In this document: positions 22,968 through 31,212 of the stretch, one piece after another
Layout: each line of letters opens with the position of its first letter
Position numbering within the stretch: the first letter of the stretch is position 1
DNA from: Lentisphaeria bacterium
GTDB lineage: Bacteria; Verrucomicrobiota; Lentisphaeria; Victivallales; Victivallaceae
NCBI GenBank assembly: GCA_017507125.1
Contig: JAFWBQ010000059.1
Coordinates: 1-34,209 of the forward strand
Length of the DNA: 34,209 nucleotides
Direction: 5' to 3'
Position numbers and translations under genes: made by a program
Notes under the pieces: model-generated
Seen by the model: only the letters and a program-made list of their open reading frames with translations
The model's database searches: none
What the model was told of the DNA's origin: nothing

Positions 22968-25634
22968 TCAAAACTCCAATCTCTTCAACATATCAGGCGA
23001 GAAAATGCCGTACTGCAATCTCCCTTCATGCACATAATTTCCGGCGGGGAAGTGGTGATACTGCCGCTGACCGCCCACAGGCATGAAGTGACGCATCACA
23101 CCGATCCGGCAGCAGTTGCCGTCAGCAAAGAGCGCAAGCGGCAGGCGTGCTTCGATTTTCCACCCTTTTTCAGTTGTCCGGATGTCGCATTTTGCACTGC
23201 CGCGGCTGTCAGTTGAATACACATTGGGGGCAAGAACGGTATGGACACTCCAGGGTCTTTGTGACGCAAGGCGGTCGCCCACAAGGATGACCATGGCTTC
23301 ATCCTCAAGGTCGCAGTCAAGTTTATCCACATCAAGGGTCACTTTGAGGGTTCTCCCCTCAAGGTCGGCACGCCATTTGAAACTGTCGGATCCATAGACT
23401 TTTCCGCACTGGAGCGCGGGTTTCTCCTCAAGAAATCCAGCCGGCGTGATCCCCTGAGCAACCGCGGCACGCAAAGCGGGGAAATCTTTCTCAAGGAGCT
23501 GTTTCAAAGTCTCGCTGCGCCACTTGAGTTTGGCGGGGAAATATTTGTAGACCTCAGCCTCAGAGTGATATCCCAGACGGGGATCGCTTTCGCAGAGCTC
23601 CGCCATTCTGTCGCTGACGGGGATCTGGCGTCTGACGATATCTTCCAGAAGATCAATGGAGCGGCTGCACTCTGCCATGCCGTTGAGCATCCGGTTGCGG
23701 TGGAAATAGAACTCAATGATATCTGCTCCGGCATTGAAGTGGCAGTTGAGAGCTTCGATAAGCATTCCATCCATTTCGCGGGCTCTGTCGCCTTTGAATT
23801 CGCCGATAAAGTTCTGCAATTCCTTCCACCCCTCTTCCCATTCATCGGCAAGGCAGCGACTCTGGACCACCATTTCAGCAAGGTCAAAGTTGTTGAGGAA
23901 CTCGCCCACAGCATCCCCGGCGGGTTCGTAGTCGGGCTTCCACGTCCGGGGCATTTTTTCCAGAACGCTCTTCAGATGGAGCGGCCACACCACCCCGTCG
24001 TGCATGGGACCGTAATACTGGAACTCATAGGCAAGAGGATACTGCATATAGGCTTTGGTCAGCATCGCCCACACCTTTGCCATATCCGCGGCGCGCGGTC
24101 CCCAGTCGGGACCGGCAAGGCGGGTCAGGAACTCCTCTTCCGAGGTGGAAAAATCTTCATAAGAAAGGGCGGCGGCGGCGCGGTTCATAATGCCGGGGTA
24201 GTTGCCGAAATACCAGCACATGACCACATGACTGACTCCGCTGCGGCGCATCTCTTTGTACTTGCGGTAGAGAAGTCCGGGGGCGGGCACAAAGGGGATC
24301 GTTGCAACTTCGTGAGAGCACCCCACCTGCATCTTGGCAGCAAAGGCACACTTCCCCTTTGCCGCTTCAGCCATCCGCCCGAAACGGTCGGAGGGGCCGA
24401 TGCACGAAAGCCAGTAGTCGCCCCCCACACGCACCTTGCCCAGCTGGGATTTGGTGCAGCTGGATTCAAAGTTGTAGGCAAGAATAATATCAGAAGTCAG
24501 CTGTTTGGGCAGATCATAGATCCAGGAAGCCATCTGAGTCGGCTGGGGCTGATAGATCCAGCTGATCATTTCAGCTTCCGGATTGGCATCTTTGATCCCC
24601 TGCCGCATGGGTTTCAGGACTTTGGCAAAAATCTGATCAACTGAAAGTTTGCAATTCTTCTGACAGGGAAGTTTGAAATCACCGGCATTAGATCCGCCGC
24701 TGATGCATGAGGTGGGACGCTCACCCAGAGAGATGAGCATCAATCCCCCCAGATGGAGAACCTCTTTGAAAAGAGAGTTGGTACATTCATAAAGATAACG
24801 TGCCGACTCTTCGGAGTTGGGGCAGAAAAGTTTTCCCGGACCGTTGCAGTCAGGTCCGTGGGGCAGATCGGCGGGTTTGGGGTTGACCTGACTCCATGCG
24901 GCAGGCTCAATGGCAAAGACCCAGAGTTTGATACCGAACTTGCGGCACTTTTCCACAGAACGGCGGAGTTTTTCCCGGCGGCGCTCCGCATCAGGATTTT
25001 CAGGCAGGAAAGAGGTCTTGCAGATCTCGCGGAAAATAATGGTGAGCCAGAGGCCGTTGACCCCCTCCTGAGCCAGCCGGTCAAGGTACTGTTCAGGATA
25101 GTAGTCAATGTCATTCATCAGTTCGTCGACATTGAAAGGGGGTCTTTTGATGGGCCCGAAGAAACAGCGGGAAATACGGTTTTTGAGCCAGTTGTCCCGG
25201 CGGGTGGTTTTCTTGGGGAGAAAGGCATTTTTTGCCGAGCAGAGCTGCTCTTCAAAGTAGTAGAGTCCCCGGCGGGCGCCCTCGGTGTTTCCGGCTTCAA
25301 CGGTAACGCCTGAGTCATCCACTTTCAAACGGTAGCTTTCGGAACTCAAGTCACTGCACCTGACCGCTCTGACAGCAACTTTCCCCTCAGGGAAATCAAT
25401 GGACTTACGGAACCTGTCAAGGTGATCGTAAACGCTTGTGAGCAGTTCTTCGGGATCGGGGAATCCGGAGCGGTCAACGGTGAATCCGCCGCGCAGATCC
25501 AGATCACCGGCGCCGGGGAGAATATCTTTGTCCCAGTGAGGGACGGCTATTTTCCAACTTTTCAGATCTTCAAGAAAACGGGGTTCCCCCTGAGGAAACT
25601 GAGGAGGAGCAGCAACAAAATCATTTTCCCACAT
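22968..25634 (-). CDS. Large cytoplasmic glycoside-hydrolase-like protein (GH20/GH84/GH67-type N-terminus, CBM9-like C-terminus)
   Basis: This is an 888-residue protein without a signal peptide. Residues about 85-135 (SYRLKVDDSGVTVEAGNTEG, then ARRGLYYFEEQL) match the small alpha/beta domain that precedes the TIM barrel in GH20, GH67 and GH84 enzymes. The next 400 or so residues look like the barrel: RLAQEGVNGLWLTIIFRE, KCRKFGIKLWVFAIEPAAW, LGGLMLISLGERP, EMISWIYQPQPTQ. The last 140 residues (FKWRADLEGRTLKVTLDVDK, WKIEARLPLALF) resemble a CBM9-like domain as found in DUF4838 proteins. No catalytic pair can be fixed with confidence. It is the largest gene of the five-gene operon. The ribosome site is weak. 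Substrate unknown. Confidence 0.75.
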   Translation of the reverse strand: MWENDFVAAPPQFPQGEPRFLEDLKSWKIAVPHWDKDILPGAGDLDLRGGFTVDRSGFPDPEELLTSVYDHLDRFRKSIDFPEGKVAVRAVRCSDLSSESYRLKVDDSGVTVEAGNTEGARRGLYYFEEQLCSAKNAFLPKKTTRRDNWLKNRISRCFFGPIKRPPFNVDELMNDIDYYPEQYLDRLAQEGVNGLWLTIIFREICKTSFLPENPDAERRREKLRRSVEKCRKFGIKLWVFAIEPAAWSQVNPKPADLPHGPDCNGPGKLFCPNSEESARYLYECTNSLFKEVLHLGGLMLISLGERPTSCISGGSNAGDFKLPCQKNCKLSVDQIFAKVLKPMRQGIKDANPEAEMISWIYQPQPTQMASWIYDLPKQLTSDIILAYNFESSCTKSQLGKVRVGGDYWLSCIGPSDRFGRMAEAAKGKCAFAAKMQVGCSHEVATIPFVPAPGLLYRKYKEMRRSGVSHVVMCWYFGNYPGIMNRAAAALSYEDFSTSEEEFLTRLAGPDWGPRAADMAKVWAMLTKAYMQYPLAYEFQYYGPMHDGVVWPLHLKSVLEKMPRTWKPDYEPAGDAVGEFLNNFDLAEMVVQSRCLADEWEEGWKELQNFIGEFKGDRAREMDGMLIEALNCHFNAGADIIEFYFHRNRMLNGMAECSRSIDLLEDIVRRQIPVSDRMAELCESDPRLGYHSEAEVYKYFPAKLKWRSETLKQLLEKDFPALRAAVAQGITPAGFLEEKPALQCGKVYGSDSFKWRADLEGRTLKVTLDVDKLDCDLEDEAMVILVGDRLASQRPWSVHTVLAPNVYSTDSRGSAKCDIRTTEKGWKIEARLPLALFADGNCCRIGVMRHFMPVGGQRQYHHFPAGNYVHEGRLQYGIFSPDMLKRLEF

Positions 25635-25646
25635 AATAACAAAACC

Positions 25647-26255
25647 TTAATTTTTTTTACGGACAGAATATCCGAAATGTCCCAGACAGGGACCCTGTTC
25701 ATAATAGTGACCATGGGCATAAGAGATGAGGTCTGCGCGTTCCATATCCAGTTTGCCCTTTTCATCAACCAGTTCAGGATCGACCCTGACAGCGAGGATA
25801 TCGGCGATAAAATACCAGTGGCTGCCCAGTTCCAGAGTCTGATTCACCCGGCATTCAAGGGCGATGGGACACTCTGCCACCATGGGCGCCTTGACCTGAG
25901 AACCGGGGCGCGGCGTCAGTTGGCGTTCTTTGAACTTGTCAATGGCCTTACCTGAAACGACGCCGCAGTAGTCCACCGTTTCCGCCAGTGCCTTCGGGGG
26001 CAGATTGACGGTAAATTCTCCGGTTCTGCGGATGAGTCCGAAAGAAAAACGCTCCGGACGCACGCCGATGCCCAGCATAGGCGGCTCACTGCACACCATG
26101 CCGCACCAGCCGATAGTAATAAGATTGTAGGGATTCCGCACCGAACCGTCACCGCATCCGGCAAGGACAACAGGCACCGGCGCCAGTTGGGCGCTGCCGT
26201 GCCAGCACAATTTTTCTTTCACTTTTTTCTCCAGGATGTTTTGATTTGTTTTCAT
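25647..26255 (-). CDS. Flavin reductase-like FMN-binding protein
   Basis: The 202-residue protein matches flavin-reductase-domain split-barrel proteins: WHGSAQLAPVPVVLAGCGDG, NLITIGWCGMVCSEPPMLGIGV, a GEFTVNLPP strand, and the FKERQLTPRPGSQVKAPMVAECPIALECRV region usual for FMN-binding members (written in two parts here: FKERQLTPRPG and KAPMVAECPIALECRV). It would bind FMN and reduce flavin or an unknown small substrate with NAD(P)H. There is no signal peptide. Its ATG is only 5 bp from the -10 box, so the mRNA is apparently leaderless. It heads the five-gene operon ending in mutY. Confidence 0.9.
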   Translation of the reverse strand: MKTNQNILEKKVKEKLCWHGSAQLAPVPVVLAGCGDGSVRNPYNLITIGWCGMVCSEPPMLGIGVRPERFSFGLIRRTGEFTVNLPPKALAETVDYCGVVSGKAIDKFKERQLTPRPGSQVKAPMVAECPIALECRVNQTLELGSHWYFIADILAVRVDPELVDEKGKLDMERADLISYAHGHYYEQGPCLGHFGYSVRKKN

Positions 26256-26260
26256 GGAAT

Positions 26261-26289
26261 AATATATCCCGGAAACAAGCTGATTGCAA
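26261..26289 (-). promoter_or_regulatory. Leaderless promoter of the five-gene operon
   Basis: On the minus strand TTGCAA (26284-26289), 17-bp spacer, TATATT (26261-26266). Five bases separate TATATT from the ATG at 26255, so transcription should begin at or next to the start codon. Confidence 0.8.
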
Positions 26290-26342
26290 GGGCAGTTTCG
26301 GGCTTTGGAACAAGAAAAAAGAGTCAGGAAGGAGCAACCGGC

Positions 26343-26383
26343 AAAAAAAGGCTGCCTCAGACCTTGAAAGTCCGGGGCAGCCT
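26343..26383 (-). terminator. Intrinsic terminator of the DUF4838 operon
   Basis: On the minus strand AGGCTGCC (26383-26376) pairs with GGCAGCCT (26356-26349), followed by T7 (26349-26343). It lies just past the stop of the DUF4838 gene. Confidence 0.88.
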
Positions 26384-26400
26384 GTCAGGTGGAAAGATTT

Positions 26401-28848
26401 TTATTTCAGGATCATGGTCCCGTATTTGTCGGTGTTGCTGAAAGCGCCGTAGGAGGGCTGCCAGCCGGTCTGTTCCCACTGATACTTGCGGCCGCCGGGC
26501 TGCTTGTAGAAGTGGTTCCGGGTGAAATTGACCCGGTAGACACCGGTTTTGCCCGGCTGGGCGAACCGGAGTTCAGAGAGGGGGATCCGGGCTTCCATTT
26601 CCCAGTTGTTGCCTGAGCGGGAGCTTTTCATTTCGATCTTTGAAGTCCACTTGGCGTTGAGCTTATTGTTTTCCAGAGAGAAGTGAGCATCAAAGACCCT
26701 TTCGCCATAGGCGAGAATGAACTGGTAGTACTCTTTGGTTCCGGTACCGAAAAAGCACTCCACGCTGTCGCAGTACCACAGGGCGGGATCCCGTTTGCCC
26801 CAGACTTCGTTGGGCAGATTGACCTCAAGTCCCGGATCGGTGGAAGCCTTGATGCCGAGGTAGATGAACTTTTTGTCGTGCATCAGGCGCACTTCAGTAC
26901 GGCCCCGGGCGGGATAGACGGCGTAGCTGTCAAGAAAGTTCCCTGCCACAGCGGCGTTTGCCCACTCTTTGGAGTCAACTTTACCGTCCAAAACAGGGAG
27001 CTTGGCGGCAAAGGGCACGTTGAGAGTCAGAGGATTGAGTTTCACCGGTCTGCGGAAAAGCAGACTGTTTCTTTCAAAATCCTCATAGCTGCGGAGCATC
27101 TTTTCGATCCGCCACTTGTACGGCTCCCGGGTGCCGATCTCTTTCTTTGCCTTGCGGAGCAGCGCCATTTGTGAATCCACAAAGGCGGGGCTGTAAAGTT
27201 TTTTCCAGCAGATATTGTGGTTCCAGAGTTTTTCTCCGTTGAGTTTGACCACGCTCTTGTCCCAGGCATCTTCAAGGTTCTCATAGAAGTGCTCCATGGT
27301 CTTGGCCGCAGGGCCGAAGAATCCCTTGTAGAAGCGCTGGAGTTCCTCTTCCACATCAAAGGGGGAGTCCCACATCAGTTTGGCGGCGAAAAAGAATCCC
27401 GGGATATCGAACTCCCAGTTGCCCCAGCCTTTGGCAGAGGTGCCGTCTGCTGCTCTGGAATTGAGTTCGATGACACCGCCCCTGATCTTTCCTTTTTTCA
27501 GGGCGTACATCTCCTTGAGGTGGCGGGGGAATGCAACAGGGGCACCATAGGTGCCCCGGCGGTAGCGGACGAGCCAGTATTCCCAGACATAGAGTTTTGC
27601 TCCGGTGGGGACCCACAGGTCAAGGACTCTGGCAAGGCTCTCTTTTTCTTCGATCCCTGCCCGGGGAACGTCGCCGTGACAAATGGTGATCGCCACATTG
27701 GAGGCAAGAGCGAATGAAGGAGGCTGTTTGTAACCTTCGTATGCACAGCACTTGACCATCTTGCCGGGCGCTTTGTCTTTGATGCGTTCGGCGACTTTGT
27801 TGACGAATCCCCACACCATGTCAGAATACTTTCCGGTGGGTCCTTTTTCGTGCCGGACCATTTTCCGGCAGGGAGCGCACTGACAGATCCATCCGCTGAA
27901 TCCGTCTCCCGGCATCACTCTGAAAGAGCTGATGAGGGGATTCTTTTTGAAGTATTCAAGAGCCTCTTTCACCGTCAGTTCCAGAAGTTCGGGGTTGGAA
28001 AAGCAGACGTGGACACCCATTTGAGCATTGGCTTTGCGTTTGCCGTCTCTCTGAAGCGCATAGAGTTCCAGTTTTTTGGGGTACTTCTTGTAGACCCACT
28101 GGAACCCGTGATTGGCAATGGGGGAAAGTTCATTGCCGCCGAAACGCAAACGCCGTTTCCAGACCAGATCATCAGAAGATTTGATACCGCTCTCTTTGGG
28201 CAGAGAATGGCTGAAAAGGGTGCGGGTGGAAAAGTGAGGCGCACCGTTGATCTGGAGTTTGTTGAAGACAAGTTCTTTGCAGGGAGGAAGCACCATCCCC
28301 TTGTCGGTGGGAAAATACCACCTGACATTGAGGAACCTTTCAAGGAACTCATAGACACCATACAATGTGCCCAGGGGGAATCCGCTGATGGAGATGATCT
28401 GCTTTCTTGAAAAAGCCTTTTTACCGTCTCCGCCTGAGATGATGATATCCTTGCCCACTCTGGCGATGAGGTAGTGTTCATCGCTGAGCAGTGAGGGATC
28501 GGCACCGTAACGGCGGCTCAGAGGGGTGCTGCCGATGTGGATGGCAGGCAGTTTGCTCTCTTTGCCCCGGAGTATGGGCACCTTTTTGCCGGTGGCAAGA
28601 AAGAAGTGATGCTGGAGTTCTTCGGCGGCATACCGGGCGACCTGAGTCGGTTTGGCATCGATGATGATGACGAACCGGGGGACGCCCTCTTTCACCAGCG
28701 TCAGGGGCGTCTTGTTCAGGAGTTTCTGGGCTCTGCCGATAGAAGCGCACTCCTCAGGCGTGGTGAACTCCCCGGGGAAGCTCTCTTTGGCAGGGGCAGC
28801 CATAAGCACTGCCGGGAGAAGAGCTGCGAAAAATATTTTCTTCAACAT
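26401..28848 (-). CDS. Secreted DUF4838-type protein with C-terminal CBM9-like domain
   Basis: ATG at 28848 (815 aa) is preferred: AAAGG is 9 nt upstream and it starts with a signal peptide, MLKKIFFAALLPAVLMAAPA. An in-frame codon at 28884 would place extra polar residues first. The early part resembles the GH67N/GH20b-like domain (YAAEELQHHFFLATGKKVPI, GTLYGVYEFLERFL). Then comes a large TIM-barrel-like region with SFRVMPGDGFSGWICQCAPC and YVWEYW, characteristic of DUF4838. Residues about 640-815 (LDGKVDSKEWANAA, NWEMEARIPLSELRF) form a CBM9-like domain. Such proteins occur in many copies in Lentisphaerae and are thought to act on host or plant glycans; the reaction is unproven. It lies 19 bp downstream of the sialidase-fold gene. 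Confidence 0.87.
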   Translation of the reverse strand: MLKKIFFAALLPAVLMAAPAKESFPGEFTTPEECASIGRAQKLLNKTPLTLVKEGVPRFVIIIDAKPTQVARYAAEELQHHFFLATGKKVPILRGKESKLPAIHIGSTPLSRRYGADPSLLSDEHYLIARVGKDIIISGGDGKKAFSRKQIISISGFPLGTLYGVYEFLERFLNVRWYFPTDKGMVLPPCKELVFNKLQINGAPHFSTRTLFSHSLPKESGIKSSDDLVWKRRLRFGGNELSPIANHGFQWVYKKYPKKLELYALQRDGKRKANAQMGVHVCFSNPELLELTVKEALEYFKKNPLISSFRVMPGDGFSGWICQCAPCRKMVRHEKGPTGKYSDMVWGFVNKVAERIKDKAPGKMVKCCAYEGYKQPPSFALASNVAITICHGDVPRAGIEEKESLARVLDLWVPTGAKLYVWEYWLVRYRRGTYGAPVAFPRHLKEMYALKKGKIRGGVIELNSRAADGTSAKGWGNWEFDIPGFFFAAKLMWDSPFDVEEELQRFYKGFFGPAAKTMEHFYENLEDAWDKSVVKLNGEKLWNHNICWKKLYSPAFVDSQMALLRKAKKEIGTREPYKWRIEKMLRSYEDFERNSLLFRRPVKLNPLTLNVPFAAKLPVLDGKVDSKEWANAAVAGNFLDSYAVYPARGRTEVRLMHDKKFIYLGIKASTDPGLEVNLPNEVWGKRDPALWYCDSVECFFGTGTKEYYQFILAYGERVFDAHFSLENNKLNAKWTSKIEMKSSRSGNNWEMEARIPLSELRFAQPGKTGVYRVNFTRNHFYKQPGGRKYQWEQTGWQPSYGAFSNTDKYGTMILK

Positions 28849-28867
28849 GTTGGACACCTTTGACCGA

Positions 28868-29953
28868 TCAGGGAAGTTCAACACACTGCATCTTGAGGGA
28901 AGCGAGATTTCTGCGGGTTCCGTCTTCCCGGTTTTCTGATTCGTAGTAGGTAAGAAGCATTTTCCTGCCGATGAAGGTCATGGAGATGTAGCAGTAATTG
29001 TGGGAGTCATCCTCGATCTCTTCATACTTCTTCCAGCTGTGTCCGTTGTCATCGCTGTAAGCAAGGGTCAAAGGCGTGCGCCATCCCCAGTGGTTGTCGC
29101 TGTCGCCGAAGGTCACTCCGGAGCGGTCATTGTAGACGCACCACATGCGTTCCGTTCCCGGTTCACGCCGGATGGTCTGAGGAGAAAGGGGAGCGATGAT
29201 ATCTTTCTGGGGCTCAAGGCAGGTAAAGGTTTTCCCCTGATCCTTTGAAAAGGCCTGATACATACACCCGAGAATGGTGCGGCAGTAGTAGTACAAGGTG
29301 CCGTCGGGCGCTTCTTCCACGCCGGGTTCCTGCTCTCTGTAATTGCTGACGATATTCTCCCACGGCTCAACGGCGGCGTAAGGCTCAGGTTTGGGCGGAT
29401 TGGGACAGGGCTTGATCTCTTCTGAAGTGTTCCATGTTTCCCCCATATCATCGGAGTACCAGAGCTGGAGGCAGGAGTTGTGAAAACTTTCTGCCGGAGC
29501 AGGATAAACACAGACCGGTAAAACAAGTCTGCCGGATCTCAGCTGGCGCAGACGGTCATTATTGACCACATAGTAGTCCTGATGATTGACATAAGAGATG
29601 ACTTTGGCTTCGCTCCATGTGCGGCACTCGTCAAAAGAGCGGGCAAAAAGCACAAGATCATGGTGTGCAGAGAGTTTACGCAGAAAAACAATTCCGATGG
29701 AGCCGTCATTGAGTCTTTCAAGAGAGACCGACATCTGATTGAGAAAATGGCTGTCGTCAAAGAGGCGGTGCACTTCAGACATCTCACCTGTTTCGGGATC
29801 AAGATAAGTTCCCATAAGAAAGCTGTAACTGTGATCTGCTCCCCCTGTAAAGCAGCAAGTGACCATAAAGACTCTGCCGTCCTTGAGCAGAACGGTACAC
29901 CCCTCGCCGCAGCGGGGATTTTTTTCTGAAAAAGGAAAGATGACTTTTTTCAT
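28868..29953 (-). CDS. Sialidase-fold (BNR/Asp-box) protein, cytoplasmic
   Basis: The 361-residue protein is a six-bladed-propeller sialidase-superfamily member. Asp-box repeats are seen at YSDDMGETW, SKDQGKTF and YSDDNGHSW, with blade-like strands between (LVLFARSFDECRTWSEAK). Members include exo-sialidases and other sugar hydrolases or lyases; the Arg triad and nucleophile cannot be confirmed by eye, so sialidase activity is unproven. There is no signal peptide, so it should act on imported sugars while its partner is secreted. GAGGAG is 8 nt before the ATG. It heads a two-gene operon with the DUF4838 gene, driven by the promoter at 29994-30022. Confidence 0.87.
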   Translation of the reverse strand: MKKVIFPFSEKNPRCGEGCTVLLKDGRVFMVTCCFTGGADHSYSFLMGTYLDPETGEMSEVHRLFDDSHFLNQMSVSLERLNDGSIGIVFLRKLSAHHDLVLFARSFDECRTWSEAKVISYVNHQDYYVVNNDRLRQLRSGRLVLPVCVYPAPAESFHNSCLQLWYSDDMGETWNTSEEIKPCPNPPKPEPYAAVEPWENIVSNYREQEPGVEEAPDGTLYYYCRTILGCMYQAFSKDQGKTFTCLEPQKDIIAPLSPQTIRREPGTERMWCVYNDRSGVTFGDSDNHWGWRTPLTLAYSDDNGHSWKKYEEIEDDSHNYCYISMTFIGRKMLLTYYESENREDGTRRNLASLKMQCVELP

Positions 29954-29993
29954 GTTTTTTGCTCCTCAAATCAAAAATATGTCATTGGGGAAT

Positions 29994-30022
29994 AATATAG
30001 CCTGTGTTCGTTTAAAATGCAA
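29994..30022 (-). promoter_or_regulatory. Promoter of the sialidase-fold/DUF4838 operon
   Basis: On the minus strand TTGCAT (30017-30022), 17-bp spacer, TATATT (29994-29999), 41 bp before the ATG at 29953. The bases after TATATT (ATTCC) are the same as at the 26261 promoter. Confidence 0.82.
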
Positions 30023-30116
30023 CTCTTTTTTGAAATTCCCCACCGTGAAAAACACTCCCTGCCGATATGCACTTGAATGTACTTTCTGAGAACTTGATTT
30101 CCCACCGCCTGAGACC

Positions 30117-30145
30117 TTGTAAAAAACACCTTTATGATGTATATT
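30117..30145 (+). promoter_or_regulatory. Promoter of the GHMP kinase-galU-helicase-glyoxalase operon
   Basis: TTGTAA (30117-30122), 17-bp spacer, TATATT (30140-30145), predicted start near 30152. This excludes the far-upstream start at 30067 for the kinase. Confidence 0.78.
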
Positions 30146-30192
30146 ATAAGGAATATGTGTTTCTTTTTCCAATTCAGGAGTTTTTACAGGCT

Positions 30193-31212
30193 ATGATCAT
30201 CAGAGAATCCGCTTTTCCCCGCGCTGCGCTGATAGGCAATCCGTCAGACGGCTACCACGGGAAAACCATAGCTTTTGTCTTCAATAATTACAGTGCCGAT
30301 GTAACACTTTATGAAACTCCCGAACTGGAACTGCTCCCGGCGCACCGTGACAGCAGCGTCTTCAAGAATATGGACGCTCTCACCGAAGAGGTGCGGCTCC
30401 ACGGATATTACGGCGGCATCCGGCTTCTGAAAGCAGCCATCAACCGTTTCAACCGTTACTGCAGGGAGCAGGGGACGACTCTTCCTGACCGTAATTTCAC
30501 CATCCGCTACGCCAGCAACATTCCCAACCGTCTGGGACTGGCGGGTTCCAGTGCAATCATCACTGCCGCCATGCGGGCGCTTTTCAAATTCTACGATCTT
30601 GAGATTTCCCCTGCCCGCCTTGCCAATCTGGTGCTTGCCACGGAACGGGATGAACTTTCCATCCCCGCCGGACTTCAGGACCGGGTGGCTCAGGCGTACA
30701 ACACACCTGTTTTCATGGACTTCAACAAGGAATACATGGATCAGTACGGTTTCGGGATCTACCGTGCCATAACCATTCCGGAAGATCTGAAACTTTATGT
30801 TGCCTACCGTACCGACCTTGCGGAGGGGTCTGAAATACTCCACAGCCGTCTGCGGGATGATTATGAATCAGGAGTCCCCGCAGTGCGTGACGCCATGAAA
30901 GAGTGGGCGGAACTCACTGAAAAACTTCTTGATTCCATGAATTCAGGCAATCTCTCTGCCATCCCCGGACTCATCAACCGGAACTTTGATCTGCGCCTTG
31001 AAGTTTGCCGGACCTCCATTTCAGCCATGAACCGCAAGATGGTTGAAGTTGCACGTTCTACAGGAGCTTCAGCCAAGTTCACCGGCTCAGGCGGCGCCAT
31101 CATCGGCACCTATGAGGATGATAATATGTTCGCCCGCCTCTGCCGTGCCTGCAAGGAACACGGCATTGAAGTGGTCAAGCCCCAAATCGTCACGGAAGGC
31201 AATGCAGAATGA
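30193..31212 (+). CDS. GHMP kinase, glucuronokinase-like
   Basis: The ATG at 30193 (339 aa) fits the promoter at 30117-30145 and an AGGAG 12 nt upstream. The frame opens further left, but those codons precede the predicted transcript start. The protein has GHMP motifs: PRAALIGNPSDGYHGKTIAF (motif 1), PNRLGLAGSSAIITAAMRAL (the ATP-binding GLAGSSA loop), and KFTGSGGAIIG (motif 3). The NPSDGYHGKTIA start resembles plant glucuronokinase rather than galactokinase. Such enzymes phosphorylate D-glucuronate or a similar sugar at C1. Its stop overlaps the start of the uridylyltransferase gene (ATGA at 31209-31212), which would use that sugar-1-phosphate. Substrate assignment is inference. Confidence 0.85.
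   Translation: MIIRESAFPRAALIGNPSDGYHGKTIAFVFNNYSADVTLYETPELELLPAHRDSSVFKNMDALTEEVRLHGYYGGIRLLKAAINRFNRYCREQGTTLPDRNFTIRYASNIPNRLGLAGSSAIITAAMRALFKFYDLEISPARLANLVLATERDELSIPAGLQDRVAQAYNTPVFMDFNKEYMDQYGFGIYRAITIPEDLKLYVAYRTDLAEGSEILHSRLRDDYESGVPAVRDAMKEWAELTEKLLDSMNSGNLSAIPGLINRNFDLRLEVCRTSISAMNRKMVEVARSTGASAKFTGSGGAIIGTYEDDNMFARLCRACKEHGIEVVKPQIVTEGNAE

Noticed and set aside
23565..24644. 359-codon plus-strand frame
   Set aside because: It is antisense to the 888-residue glycosidase-like gene, His/Gly-rich without domains, and lacks a ribosome site.
30067..30192. Upstream extension of the GHMP kinase start
   Set aside because: Most of it precedes the transcript start predicted from the promoter at 30117-30145, and its codons are not kinase-like.
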